A DNA stretch of 64,000 bases from Eopsaltria australis (taxonomy: Eukaryota; Chordata; Aves; Passeriformes; Petroicidae): assembly GCA_034509425.1 (NCBI GenBank), contig JAVTVJ010000662.1, forward strand, positions 257,501-321,500, written 5' to 3'. The notes under the pieces are model-generated. The model saw only the letters and a list, made by a program, of their open reading frames with translations, made no database searches and was not told where the DNA came from. How positions within the stretch are numbered: position 1 is the stretch's first letter; each line of letters opens with the position of its first letter. Position numbers and translations under genes: made by a program. Shown in pieces: positions 28,101 to 43,100 of the stretch.

Positions 28101-31100
28101 AAACAAGCACCGATGGAAAGACAAAATAAGGCCTATTACTGGAATCTACTTTTAGATACCCTGAACAAAAAAATGAGCAGTTTCTTGTTCAAAATGACAG
28201 TATTTTCTTGAAAGTTCTGGTTTTGGTTTGAGAAGACATCAAATCCCATCAGCAAAATCTACCTGGTACTACCAATACAATTTACAAATCTTCTCTATTT
28301 ATGTGAAGTAAAAATTTCACAATTTCCCAAAGAACGACAGATACAAAAAAGAGTACTCTCATCACTACATTCACATTCATGATCCAGCACACACTTAAAG
28401 ACTCATGGTTAGATTTAGTCTGTTATATTTCTTGAAAAAAGAGGTTCAGCTTTTCTTCATAGAATTGTATGGACTAGGTTTGGTTACTTATATAGAAGAA
28501 AACATTACTGATCTATACAGACTGTACAAAATCTACCATGACTCTAAATCCATAAAATAGTGAGCTTAAGCTTACCTGCTTTGAATTTGTTAAATACAGT
28601 TTTGCACCCAAATTTAAGATCTGCAACTTTACAAGGTCATCCTCATTGGTGAAGCTCTTAGCTGTTTTTCTCAGAACATCAGGTGCGATCTTTGGAACCC
28701 GTTCACAGTACTCGCCGATGAGCCAGAGAATGCTGGCTCTGGCTACTGGAACCTGAGAAAACATTGAGCACTCTAAGTTAACACAGTCACAGAGACTACT
28801 TGCATACTTGTATGTGTCTGTTAAACAAGTTAAACAAAAGGCTATTTAAAGACAATTGCCACGCAAGAAATGCAGCATGTAATTAAATACAGCCACTGTG
28901 GTAGACGGAATATTCATACAAATGTAAGGTACTGACTCTGATGCAAACCCCATGCATTACAGGTTGATGATACAGAGGCATACAGAAGCGACATGTTGAT
29001 GTTCACAGTACGAGCTGATGAGATCTGGGAACACAGTCCAAGCCTTCAAGGTGTGGTTGTGAATTCCTGCCACCAGATTATGGTAAACATCATGTTGAAA
29101 CAAAACAGTGCTTTTTTTTTTTTAATTACATTCATATAGAAATGGTTTCCAACAATATCGCTTTCTCAAATCCTGCCCATATAGTCTAGAAGCATATGGA
29201 TTTCTTTCAGACTATTTCTAGCTTTCCTCCATTTTTGTTCAGAATTTTATGGCAATAGGATTCATATTTTTGCAAATGTCCAAGACCAGTTGAACACAGG
29301 ATATTGGTGAGACAGAAGTTCAAAATCACAATTCACAAATTCTGAATGGGATCTGCCATCTTAACTGAAACACTTTTACCAAAAAGTTCACACAGGTCTT
29401 ACTGTTTTGGAGCTACTCATCAATATCACTGAAATAACTGGCAGTAGCAGCTTTTGGATGAACTATCCCCATCTACGATGCCAAGTTCAGAAGCACAGCA
29501 ATACCAAAACCAGGCAAGGCAAAATGGAAAAAGCACAGAAGGAAACAGAAGTTCATGCTCCATACAGTTTAGCTAGAAGCAGTTAAGATTTAAATGAAAT
29601 AATATACACATACTCTTGTAAAAGGTGAGCTAGCCTACATTACCTAGAGGTCCAGTTAAAAATTGCATCTGTGTTACATACATTCTTTGAAAACATTTTT
29701 CTCCTTTCTTGAGCAGAAGGAAGAAAGAATGCAATGGCAATGTTCAGAAGCTATGTCTTGCATAGTGTCTACAGAATGTGGTGCTCTAATATTCTATACA
29801 AAATCTTGCTCAACAGATGTTGAAATGCCATAGGAAAAGCATAACTGCTCCTGTCTATCATAAAACTGACTATAATTTAGAAAAAAGAAAAGTTTCCACT
29901 ATAATTTCAGCTAATTTTATTGCTTTTTCTGAAAGGATAAAAACCACTCATACTAACATTTTTCATTAGTCCTTACACTACACAGTGACCTTTATTAATA
30001 AGCTCATACTTAAGGCAGGGTGAGTTTTGCCTCAGGTAAGATTCACAGAATATACATGCTTTCGAAATGCAGCATTGTGGTTCTCAAAGCATTAATACTT
30101 ACTAACTTTTATATACACTTTAATTACTTTTCCAGCATGTCTATTATTAATATACAAATATCTATTTCTCAGAATTACAATGGGAACCAACTATTAAGTA
30201 TCTTACTCAGTAATCTTGTAACATCTGAAAGTACTACTTATGAAAGTAGATTCTAAAAGGGTAAAATGGTCCACTAAGCCTACTAAGGAAATACTAATTA
30301 GGTTCACAAGAATTTTTAATGATTAAATGTGCTCCAAAAAGTTTGGAAACTTGACAATATTTGCCTCTGTACTTGACACAGTTGCAAATACGTATGACAA
30401 CAAAAATATAAACAAGCATGTCATGGGGAAAACAGAGGACTGTCTCCACTGAAAGAAAAAGCAATCACATCATGGATAAACAGAATACAGAGTCCAACAA
30501 CAACAGAAAGTCCTGTAAGAGATAAAGGCCAATTCTGATTTTGGGGAAGAAATTTAAGATAGTGGTAACATAATGTAGTGAGAGTGGTATAACACAGTGA
30601 TTAAAAATGTATAGATACATGCAAATACTGATCAAGAAAGAGATGAATTCTTTTATGTGAGTTCACAAAAAAATTAAATAGCTTTAGAATTTACAGTATG
30701 AGATGAACAAGCTACTGAACAACTGCTATGTAGAAAAACTTTAAATGCAGTCGGAGTATGTTCGTCTGCAAAATGGTAAGACTGATGCCATTACTGTACA
30801 CTGATTTCAAAAGGGAAAGAGGTTATTTCTAATGTTCCAAAGGTTACACTGCATTAAGACCTCACACCCAATCTATTATTTTAAATTGGGCTAAAGAATA
30901 GTAATTGAGTGGTACATTAGATTTTCCAGTATTGGAGCAGTTCAAGTTGCCTACTGTACAGATAGATACCTCTAAATAAGAATATATAGGCAACTTCAGA
31001 TTTCAGTTATGCTAGATTTATTTTTCTAAAATATTTCATTACGGACTTGTTAAAATACTAAAATTCTACAAGAGATCACCAAGTACCATAGTTTGGGCAG

Positions 31101-34100
31101 CAGCCTATCAGAAATGTTCCCTTACATGTTATTGTCTTTTCATAAAGCAAGAATAGCTCACAGAGCAGACCAATTTCAGTAATAGCATTAATAAAGACAT
31201 GCAAATATCATTACTGTACTTTTCCTACTCAAGCCCAGGACTACACTTTAAAACCCAAACAAAATGCATTTAAATACATTTAAATAGTGCACATTTAAGC
31301 ACAGTGTTTTACTCTCCAAGCTCTTTTCCCAGTTTGTAAAATTAAATTACTAGAGTAATAAACTAGTTATACAATGTTAAAGAATTAGACTAAACAAAGC
31401 CTAATTTGAAAAATAGCAAGAATGGAAGGCAGAAATTTCATGTGAGAGTCTGCCTTTTAACCAGGTGGTTAGCTTACTATGTAAATACTGTATATATATT
31501 AAACACAGTTTTGTGCCACAAGAATCAATACCAATTAGAGACTTTTTGAATCAAACCCTGAGCAGAAGCCATTTTAATGAAAAGTGTATGTCGAACTGAT
31601 GAACCCAATGTTTCTGTGTCACTGGATTCATTTGGGGTCAAAATCACACAATATTTTCAGACTTCTTTTTCCCTGTTCAAGTCTTCCAGTTCTCAACCAT
31701 GTAATATCAAGTGCATGATCCTGCAGCTGTTGTTTCCAGGATACTCAAAATAGCGAACAAGAAACAGAGCCCCTTCTAGACCTTCACTGCCTTTTCCAGT
31801 ATAGCTTAAGTAGGGACCTTGAATTGACAAAAATGCAGGAAATAATACTTTCATTATTCAGCCCTGCTCTGCATTATCCTCAAAGGCAAACAGGATTGTA
31901 AATTACTTTGCCTGATGTTTTATTCCATATGGCCTGAGCAAGTGGTTAAGAGCACTTTTTAAGCCTTTAGTACCAGGAGGCAGTTTCTATTGCCATTTCA
32001 ACCCATTACTTGTCTCAAGGAAAATAAATAAATGGTTAAAAAAGAAAAAAGAAAAAACCAGCCAGACACTCCCCTCAAAGCAAGACACTCCCCTCCGGTT
32101 ACTTATGGCAATTAGAGAAAAATATTATAAAGACTTTACAGATTGCTCTAAGCAGCATAATTGAAAAACTATTGAAAAGTAGTTCAGCTCTCAATATATT
32201 CACACAAAACACAAGGGTAAATACAACTTAAAATCACCAGTTCTGGTTATTCACATTTGTCATAAAATAAGAGATACTCAAATTGTAAATGAGGTGTAAC
32301 TTTTTGCATCCAAAAGAAAATTTGCATAGCTAGCAAATTTTTAAAATTTTACTTGGAATCAGAAATGGAAAGAGGGATAAAGTTGACTTGAAATGTCAGA
32401 CTGACAGCAAGAAGAAAAGGTATATAGGAAAGAACAGGAGCAAAAGACAAGTATTTGTTTTTTGTTTTCAAATGGTAGATGCTCAAGAACTCTTCCTTGA
32501 ACCTCTACATATAAAATTCTTTTAAAACAGAATTTTACTGGTGACTGCACCTCTTAAACAGTGTACATGTTTTTTTGAAATTGTGATTTATTCAAGCAGA
32601 ATATTTGCTTCAAGTCCGGTGTCCCTGGACAAAATGTCCCAGAGGCCTTATATTCCTGTCAAATTGCAAACAATCACACAGCTATTAGAGCCAGTAAAAA
32701 AAAAATAATCAAATTATGAGAATTGTTTCTTAAATCATTACTAATATGAAGGTTTAAAAATGCATTATTAAAGTGTATCCTAGGTAAAAGAACCTGAAGC
32801 TTGCAGAACTGAAATATATACAAACATATGGAAGTCACACTTTGTGATATCTTCTCAATGCTGCAAGAAAGGAGAACTAAACTGAAGAAAGCAAGCTGCC
32901 TGTTCTGTGAAGCCATATCAGAAACATAGCTACAAGCAGTATTTATGTAAGACTAGGAAGTCAAGTTTGTTATCAGTGGATGAATGGACAGAGCAGCATT
33001 AAGAACTATGAGTCCACTACTCCTGTAATAAGAATCCCAATCCAAAACAGTAAATTGCATCCATAAGTGACATGATTTTCCTCACATATTAAGCTCTTCA
33101 AAATTACATGCTACCATCTTATTTTTGCTCTACATTTGCAATGCCTTATCCCATCAAGAAGTATTCCTCCTCATCTCTAGATCAGAAGACACTTCAGACT
33201 TGCTTCATATTCTTGCTCATATTCTACAACAAACTAGGAATAAGTCTGTAATGAAAAACAAGAATGCAAGAATTCACCAGTTATCAAAAGAAAAAAGCCC
33301 ACATTAGTAGTACTCTAAGAGAAAAATCACATCAGAAGTCAAGATTCTCATCACCCAGATAGCAGTCCTTACTGGATACAATGTACCATAATAAATTATT
33401 TTTCTAAAAAGAGAAAGGCTGAAACAAATTCAGAGATTACTGTGCCTTGGAATATTAAGAATGGGACACAAAAACATATTCTACACATACTGATGGACTC
33501 CAAGATATTTCTAAGGAAAAATGTATCTTAGAATCATGAACATGTTCAGAGAGTTGTGGAATTGTTAAGTCAGTGTTCTGCAGAAGTCAAAAGGCAGACA
33601 ACACCGGGAAACTGAAATGAAAAACACAAAACAAGCAGCATCACTATGTCATTGCATACGATTTCTCCAGCACATCTGACTACTGTGTACACTTCTGGTC
33701 TCCCCACTTTAAAACCCACACAATTATCAGGAAAAGGCAAAGAAAAGAGGGAATGGCTGATCAGAGATACAGAATATAAGGAGGAATTAGAATGTTTAGA
33801 TTAGTAACCATGATAATGATATGGACAGTAAGCAGAAGCTTCCACTAATCAGATGAGAAGATACACTGGAGGTGCACCACAATGAACTTCTTTTATCTTT
33901 AAACCCTTTCCCTAAAGCATCAGATTTTTTTGCTGCTGGAGATGAGACTCATAAGACAGGTTTTGAACTTACCCTTCTTTAAATGGCCCTTTCCCATAAG
34001 TATATTTTTTTAACTTTTGTCACTCTAAAAGCTGTGCACACGAAACTAATTAAGCCTACCTCAGAGTGAATACCTAACACAAACAAGCACTACTCTAATC

Positions 34101-37100
34101 TCTGGCCCACAACTTATCAAGTCATTAAATTCTAAAACATGACATTATTAACACACTGACAGCTAACTGGAAATGTTTTTATGATTTTTAAAAATGGAAC
34201 TTTAAAGAGATCCAATTATTCTCTTGTTTAATGTCTTCAGGACACCATCAGACATGCGTTTCTCCATTACAGCTTTTGAGGGGTGTGAGGAAAGGAGCTA
34301 GATCAAGCTGTACTGCACACAAGTCTAAGTACTCAGCAAGTACCAGAAACAAAATAGATCTCATAGATCTTTGCCTGGGCACACCCGGGATAAAAGTTTA
34401 AAGTACAAATGAAAGCACACAAAAGTAAAGGAACAAAAATAATTACTATTTTCAGATATGTAAGGAATAATCAATCAAAGGACAAACAGAAACAGCTCCA
34501 GTCTTTATTGTAATTTAGAGTCAGTGTATACAGGAGTTCAGAATTTTTTAAGTGAACTTCCTAATACTTCTTATAGTTGGTATTATGATTTTTTACATTT
34601 GGTGTTAATATTTAGCTTCTTCTTAGATAGTTTTTATTTATTTTACAAGCCAAAACTGTTATCTTCCAAATATTCTATATCCCACCCCTCTCTAAATGGC
34701 TTCTGTGGATGAAGAAGATGAAAACAAGAATAAGTACATTTCAGTAAAGTGAATGACCTGAAAAAAACATTGCTATGAAAGATTTTTAGGCATCTCTACA
34801 ATGTCAATCACAATCTCAGGCTAGCACAAGTGAAATTTATAACAGTATCAATGAGAAAAATTCAGGCATGAACCCAAAAACCTATTCCACTGAGTTTACA
34901 CCAATTTTGCCTATTTTAGTGGCTGTTTATCATTGACTTAAACGAAATCATGACAGAACAATCAAAAAGTTTCTTTTTTCCTTAAGTGCTTTTCAATTTA
35001 ATAGTATTTAATTCTGTTTAAAACTCCCTATTCAGCTTTCAGCTGTACAATATATAGTACTAAATTAATTTCAACTCTAAAAACCAACAAAGAATTTCTT
35101 TGCTCACATTCCCCCACCCTTCAGTTTCAAGTCCATTCAAGCCCACATCTGGCTGCTTTTCCTACCTCCAAATGCAAGAGTCCTTTAAAAACAGTGGTAT
35201 ACTCCTTCATAGAACTATAGGGTAGGTCCTGTAAGTTTCAATCCTAATACTTTACAACAACAGAAGAGAGGCCAAGGAAAAACAACCCAACGCAAAATGC
35301 CAAAAAGCCCCGTGCAAAGTAAGTATGTACACATGTGTGCATGTATGTAAGTGTTCATATTGTTTGTCAGTGTAATAGTGGTTAGGAATCCTTGATCTGT
35401 ATCTATGTGTTATAGCAGACAAAACCCAAGGCAATTATATATATTATGTCAACTCACAGCCACTTTTGCCATAGTAAGATCAGTGTTTAAATTACAAGTG
35501 CAGATGGCAGGAACACCAGTAATACTTTATTAAATACTGGCATCTCAAACTAACATCCCCAGTAATTAAATATTCATTCTAACATGTATACGCTTGTCCT
35601 TTACAGAAGTAAGGAGTTGAGGGTTTGGACTAGATGATCTTTACAGGTCCCTCTCAACCCAAACCATTCTGTGAAGGAATACATCCATTTTCTGACATAG
35701 TAGGGGCAATCAAAAAAATAGTACAGCATTGAAATTATAAATATGAGCTTCTTCAAAATATATTCTTTAATTCAAAGTCTTCAGCATACCAAGAAATGTA
35801 TGTATCTTGAAGGTATCATTAAAAATTTATATAGAAAAATGTAAAACAATCACCTTGGAGAACCTGCAGCTGCTTGTAGATTCATGACTACATGACTGTA
35901 ATTCTTGACCACCACAATTTCTTTGTTCTTGAATAAGAGCCATGATTCAGAATCAGGTTTTGATTTTTACTTTATTTCAATGACTCCTCTATCCCACAGA
36001 CTGTTCTCCCACTACTTAACATTTTCTGATATCCTGTGCAACCCCATATTGGAAAACCTGAGAATGTTAAAGTAGTTTAAGAACAGCATATCTTCCCCCA
36101 TCCCCATTATTTGACTCAAAAAAGGATTTTCTTTTCCACAAAACTTATTTACTTGAAAGTATTAATTGTATAAAATAGCTACAAAATTCTTCTAATTACT
36201 AATTAGAACTTCTAATTCTTCAAAATACTTAGAAAAGTAACTATTTTCTCTTGTAGAGTGGAAATAAGATGCCAAACTGTATTGGGTCTGACTGGGGTAA
36301 AGCTCACAGCCCTTACAGTGCTGTGCTTTGCTTTGGTAGCTGGTGTTGATAACAGAGCAGTGTTTTGGCTACTGCCAAGCTGTGCTGTCCCTGTGACATT
36401 CCTTCCCCCACTGAAGGGGATGGGGGGGAGCCAAGATCCTGGGAGGGGTCACCAGCAGGCCAGCTGAGCCCAGTCAGCCAAAGGGATATTCCACACCATA
36501 TGACATCAGCTCAGATATAAAAGGGAAGGAAGAGAGGAGGAGGAGGAGGCACTCAGGGCTGGTCCATGTTTGCCTCCTGGAACAACCGTCACGCGTGCTG
36601 GAGCCCTGCTTCCCAGAAAGTGTCCGGACATCGCTGCTGATGGGAAGTAGAAATTGATTGTTTTCTCTTCTTGCTCCTGAGCGCGCAACTCTCAGCTTGC
36701 TTGTTCTATTTTTTTCCTCCACTGTAATAAAACTGCCTTTACTCACCCTGATAGTCTTTTTTCAATATTATCCTCTCCCCTCTCCCAGTGGGAGGGGGAG
36801 TGATAGAGTGACTGAGTGGGCACCTGGCCCCTGGCCGGGGTCAACCCACGACACAAACTCATTTAAGTGCTAGAATATTATTTTTGAGATTGTAATAATC
36901 CACCAAAATATTGCACAAATTTTCTGAAAATACACGTTATTATTATACAATAGGCATTATATCTTTTGATACATAATTAGCAACAGTATCTTATTTTGAT
37001 ATGAGCAATTCAGTAGAATTTATTTTCTTTATATCAGTTACAAAGTGATCATCAGCTCTTAGAAGCCAAAGATTTATTTAATTTTTCAGTAAGCACAATT

Positions 37101-40100
37101 CAAGAATACCGTGTTTTCTTTTTCTTTTAATACTCCAAACTTTGCTGAATTCATCTATGGAGAAATGAAGGCTCACTGATTTAGAAACTGCTCCATTATC
37201 ATGTGTGATTTTACAAAATTAAACAGTTCTATTTATAGCATCTACAGAAAAATAATTGTTGATAGATCAGAATCTGACACCTTGAGCTGATGATATAATA
37301 GACAGCTACTGGTTGTCATCCCTATATGCTAATTTAGGATAGATCACTAAATGTTTTATCAATTACTGGGCCTCTGAGGAGAATTTGGGAACTAACTATT
37401 TGCATACCTAAAGGTCAATTAAATCTAAAGACAGACAATAGGAAATAATTCAAATGTTACTGTTAAATACCACAGAATCTCAAAAACCGAGAAGATAAAA
37501 ATGCAACTTCAAGACACTGTAACACATTCATAGCAGCATGTCTGATACCATGGAAAGGCCAGGTGATATGGGGAAAAAGGTTTAAAATAAAACTTTTAAA
37601 CTCCACTCCAGATCACGAAGATAACTGGCTAATAATCCTTATGTTAACTGCTTATTTTTACTTCAATATACTCACTCCACATTCTCAACCTGCTATTCAT
37701 CCTGGAGTAACAGGACTAGCAGTACTCAACATTTCCAGAGATCTTTCAAAATTGCTTCCCAGACCTAAGGCACAAATTGAAGCCATCTGATTGCTCCTAT
37801 TTCCTTTTCATTAAGATCACAAAAAGCTGTATTTTATGTCAAAAATAAAAAATTATTTTGTATTTCTCTAACATACCTACTTCCATTTACAGCAGAAATC
37901 CAAAGGAGATAAAAATCTCATTATCAGTTGACAAGGCAAATAAGAGAGTGTGAACAAATACTTACTGTAATGTTATCCAAGAGTTTGGCCATATGCTTAA
38001 TAATTTCACCATGGTGTGCCGGCTGGGTTTGCAGCAGCTTCTTAATGACAACAACACTTTCAGCAACTACAATTTCTGTTTTAGACAAAACAAATTATTA
38101 ATTTTAAAAGCATTAATGCAAATGAAGAAGCCATAAATAATTGATTGTAAAAGATGTAAAAGCTTTCCAAACACGCTTTGCAGAACTGAATTATATTAAT
38201 TTGGTAAGAAAGAGGTAAACCGTTCTACTAAGTAATATAAGTTCAGCTTCCTAAATCATGTTATAACTAGCATAGACGACACAAACATTCTAAATGTAAA
38301 AATACCAGTCTAGTACATACTTCTATGAAACTGCTTTTTAGTGAAGCTGCAATTTGTATTTTTCCTATAAAATTGAGAAACTGTGTGAAAAACCCCCGAT
38401 TTTCATTAAAATTTACGTATTCAGAAATAATTTGCAGTCTGCAATGAGAATAAAAATGCTTGCATTAAAAGTAACAGGTCATACACTAGAGAGATATCTA
38501 AACATCTCCTTTGCTTTTTTCCACCATCTAAACAGTCTCTCTCAGGTCTGTAACCTCATCTCTAGTACATTCAAATGAAGCTTCTAAATAGCAAGCTGTT
38601 GTAAGATTCATGCCAAAGTCATGCACTGGAGTGCTTAACTACTGCAACAAGTAACATTCACAGCCTGATCAACCTGTATGAAATGTACAATCTTTGAAGC
38701 TGAGAAGACCCCACATGAGCACAGGCAAGCTTCCATGCAAGAGTAAACGCATGTAAGGAAAGATGAAAAAGCCTAACTACCATTTGTTAAACAGAGGTTT
38801 TCCTGCATTTCTGTCTGAGTTAATCTGACACATGGACCATTCATTCAGCAATCAAGCATGCTCAAGTTTCAATAGAACAGTATGGGGAAGAGATGTCTAA
38901 ATTTTGGGGGGTTGTGGTGTTTTCTTCCTGTTTATTTTTGGTTTTATTTTTTGAGAAAGCAAACTTCTTCATGGAGAAAGGCTTTCCAAGAGCTCTGAGC
39001 ATATCATTATGCCATATGCCTCTGAAATGCTTAGATTTTAGCTTGTAGCTTTTTGTGTCACCTTTTATTTGACATGACATCTGTCATTTTTCTAGACTAA
39101 TTTCTTGAAGCAAGGTTAACATCTCAAGGTCTTGCACAATCCTACAGATCAATTTAATTTACATTGCATTTTGCCAGATATTAAAATAGGAATCCAAGTC
39201 TTGAAACTTGAAAATTATAATCTGGAATATTTGTAGCAGGGAACATTGGAATGGCAACTTTAACCGTTCAATATTTTGTGATACACTGAACAGTTATGAA
39301 AAATAAAACTGAGCCCAAAAAAATGAGTGGATATGAAGTCATTACTAAAAACACTTGTTGACAACGTAAAACTGACTATGATAGTACCAACTGCAGTAGA
39401 TGAGTTGTCACCATAGGAACTATTTTAATGCAGTCTGTGGGAGTAAATTCAAAGAAAATAAACCAGAATTGTAAACAAGTAAATAAGGATGGTTTTTTTA
39501 CACAAGTCTAGTGTAAAAAAAGTACAAACAAAATTAAAATGCACTCGTATCAGAGTAAGAACTGGCATAGTTCAAAAAGCCCAGACTGTGAAGCTTGCTT
39601 CATGCACACAAAGGATATAAAAATGAGTATGAAATAAAAGAGAAACACTGAGGTTCAAAACCATAACAAACTCCAGCAAAATACTGGAAGGGGAGATAAA
39701 ACTGGCATTCTGAATGCGCAGTAAGAAAATTTTAAAATATAACTCCTACTAGAATTATCAAAGAGAAAGTGTATAAAGGGCAATGATAAATGAACACAAG
39801 AACTTTAAAAGCATGTAAATCACATCTGAAGGATTATAAAAAGTAAATTAAATTCTTAAAGACTGAAAATCACAGAAAATCTGATCAGGAATGTCTTTAT
39901 CAATAAAGAAGAATACATGGGGTATCAGCAGTTTAAATTTTCAAGCAACACTAAACATCTTATTTCTTCAAATAATTTTGAAGTCATTTGGAAGTGACTA
40001 CACAGGACAATCTCTGAAGACCCTGGAGCCTGACAACTTCTCAAAGCCTTCAAATATCTCAGTCACACACTGTTCCATTTTGTCAAACAATGATGTATGC

Positions 40101-43100
40101 AAAAAAATTAACAGTGCAGCAAACAGTAAATTGTAGGACCAAATTAGACTTTTTCCATAATGGGGAATTTGGCTGCATTATAACAGAACCTCAGAAAATC
40201 ACCTCAGCATGGAGTATATTACCAGAGGATGTTCAAAAAGTGAATTCTGAAATACAACATTTGAAATCACTAATGTTGCATGAGATTTTCTTTCACTTAC
40301 ATTAACCCATCCTTGCAGCAACTAAAACACATGAAGACTAATTTATCTACAGTCTACAATTTGTACAACCACTTTTTCTAAAAGCAGCAAAACTGCATCA
40401 ACTGGTTTTGGACAGGATGCTATTTTGGTGGATGCCCCTTCCCCAAAAACATTCAAGGTCAGGTTAGATGGAGTTCTGAGCCGCTTGGTCTAGTGCAAGG
40501 TGTCCCTGCCCATGGCAGGGAGGTTCGACTGGATGAAATTTAGAAGTCCCTTCTAACCCAAACTATTCTGTGATTAGGGTTACTAGTAGGTTATGCAAAT
40601 GGTTAAAAACAATGCTAAAACACAATCACTGGGCTAATTACCTAGACAGACCTAACTTTCTGCTTTTCAGAATTAGCCAAAGTTAAAAGTTTTTATCTTG
40701 TTAAGTTTTTCATCCATATAACATAAATAACAAACATTGGAAACCCTCTTAATACGTATAAGCTGGATGCTACAAGTTGCTTTTCTTTTATGTCATTCAA
40801 ACAGTAATTAGAAGAGATAAGTACTAGTTACTGGATGTATTAAGAGTTCCAGCAATTTTATGACTTGCAGTTTTGTATAGATTTATAGGGCAAAAAATGT
40901 TTTAGCTATACGTTCTACAACCGTGCCAACATTCAATCTGCAAATTTCAAAAGAAAATGGAAGTCACCCATCTAAGACAGACCTGCAGGATTTCTAGTAT
41001 TTGCAGTATAGCCAGACAAGACTTCCTATAACCCCATCTGTCTCTAACATCTAAAATGACTTCTATGTCACAGTGGGGCCAGTAGTCAGTTGAAACTATC
41101 AATACAATTGCTTAAAGAAAGGGCATCAGTCAAATGCCAAATGTCACATTAGAGACAGAAAATAACTTTTCTTTTTGTACTTCCTTCAGCAGATGAGGAA
41201 GGAAAAGGAAAATCATTCTCAGCCTTCAACATGGCTTCACAAAAACAATCTCTTCAGAAGTCAGTCAAGTTTAGCTTGTGGTAATTATTCACTAAGGTGT
41301 CTCATCACTGAAATTTCTAATTTCTGTTGTGCTTCTGCAGTTCAAATGTTATGAGGTTTTTTCCCCCACATACCACAACTTTCTTGAGTAGGGGAAATAT
41401 GACTATAGGTCACTTAAAAGCATGCAAAGAAAATTTCAAGAGCAGTTCTTGACATCCCCAGAGCCTTGTTTCTGCAACAATGCCCTGCCTCTCATCACCC
41501 GAGCTGCAGAATGATTAACAGTAAAGCTCTTGTGCCAGATATAGTCAAGATATCTTGAGTGTTGGGTTGTATCTACAGTTACGGAACAAGTACGTGGAAG
41601 CAGAAGGCACTTTCCCCACAAGCTTGTTCCTCAGGATTCTGTTTTGGTCTGAGAGAATTAGTATGAGCACCTCTCTTCTGCACTCAAGTGAATTCTTCAT
41701 AATAAGAAAACAGTACAGAGAAAGCAGAGCTGACTCTGCTATCACAGACCTCAGAACCTGCTGGACCTACCAGCTTGTGCTTCATGCTACGCAAAGCAGC
41801 AGGACTACTTCCAGGCTGAAAATGACCATGAAAGAAACAGCAAAGCAAACAGATTGCTTGCGTATTTTAAGAGTAAAAGTTGGGGGAAAGCAAGATTAAC
41901 TAAGACTCTTAAAGCTATTCTCCTACACTATGCTAAATCTCTTTTTTATTCCCTTACCATGCCAAAACTCTTATGTTCAGTAAGCTGTGACTATCAGTAA
42001 TTTCCTGCCACCTGGGGAAAGGTACCATGTAAATTATGCCATTCTATTCATTCCTTGAAAGAAGGAATAAAGACACTGCAGCTATGGTAAAGCAATTTGC
42101 CAGCTGCCAGGTTTAAAAGATCCTCAATATATCCTCTGCAGTCTTTCAGAACAGTAAGCATAAGAAGATAATTTTATTTGCTAGACAACTACTTAGAAAC
42201 AGACATGAAAACTAATCTTGTTGAGACAGACCTTTGTATACATGCACACGCATATATGTGTGTATACAAATATGTTCGTATTTACATATTGAATCACTGT
42301 GAAAAAAATATTAAATTGACAATCTATGATAAAAGAAAAAAAAACTTTTTCCTCTTATCTTGATTCCTTCTTAGCAAAACAAAAACAAAGCAAGAAAGCA
42401 GAAAGGATTGTTAAGTAACAAAATTGGTATTCTGAAGTGAGTTTCATTATTTCATTTAAAACAGAAGAAATATGGGGATTTGTACATGCTGAAGGAAGCC
42501 TACTCAGAGGAAGATTGCTAGAAGAATCACTCAAAATCAAGAACAACCTTTAAAGCTTACATTTTTACTATGGTTGTTGCTGAATATAATACAAGAAGGT
42601 TGCACTGTGCAGACATTGCTTTGTAAGATGATATGGGAAGAGATTTTAAACACAGTTTATAATCAGAAAGGCTTAAACAGAAATAAGATCTATGGCACTA
42701 AGAAATGAAACTCATATATATTAAAAATACAAAACTATACACTGAGGCCACTCAAGAATTTCTGATATAAGATGAGGTGGTTGAGAATGACAACTCAGTT
42801 CATAAAAGAAATAAAAGAAAGCTCTATGTGTATTAGTGGGTCACTGGCCAAATATGTGCTGCCAAAATGATGTCCCTAATAAAGGCCTTCTCAGAATTAC
42901 CATGAAAAATATGTCCAGGAGATACAGAGAGGCATTAATGCTGCTTTTAAAAGCTGAGAGCAATGCCACCTAAATTCTTTGAACTATTTGAATGACTCCA
43001 GGACACTCCAAAAATCATGCAGTTGCTCCTTTCTGACATTATTTATTAACACTTATTATGGACTTATTATGAAATAAGAATCTGCCATATTAATTGGTAA

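Larger units (their letters stand above)
36273..36858 (+). mobile_element. Solo LTR of an endogenous retrovirus with its target-site duplication
   Basis: A 576-bp LTR at 36278-36853 begins TGTATTGGGTCTG and ends CCCACGACA (TG...CA). It is flanked by the identical 5-bp direct repeat CAAAC at 36273-36277 and 36854-36858. It contains a TATA-like GATATAAAAG near 36514 and a polyadenylation signal AATAAA at 36726. It is GC-richer than the intron around it. No gag, pol or env lies beside it, so it is a solo LTR left by LTR-LTR recombination. A 5-bp duplication and the TGTATTGGGT start suggest an avian ERVL-type family; the family name is inference. Confidence 0.9.
28753..37965 (-). other. AP3B1 intron between exons 7 and 8 (largest complete intron)
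   Basis: This 9.2-kb intron contains a CR1 3' tail near 35610, a solo LTR at 36278-36853, a possible old LINE remnant near 33650-33900 and a possible conserved non-coding stretch at about 31450-32020. The remainder is AT-rich unique sequence. Confidence 0.85.

Noticed and set aside
36474..36873. Several open frames inside the LTR (for example 36474-36746 minus and 36658-36873 plus)
   Set aside because: They are chance frames in GC-rich LTR sequence; a solo LTR carries no gene.
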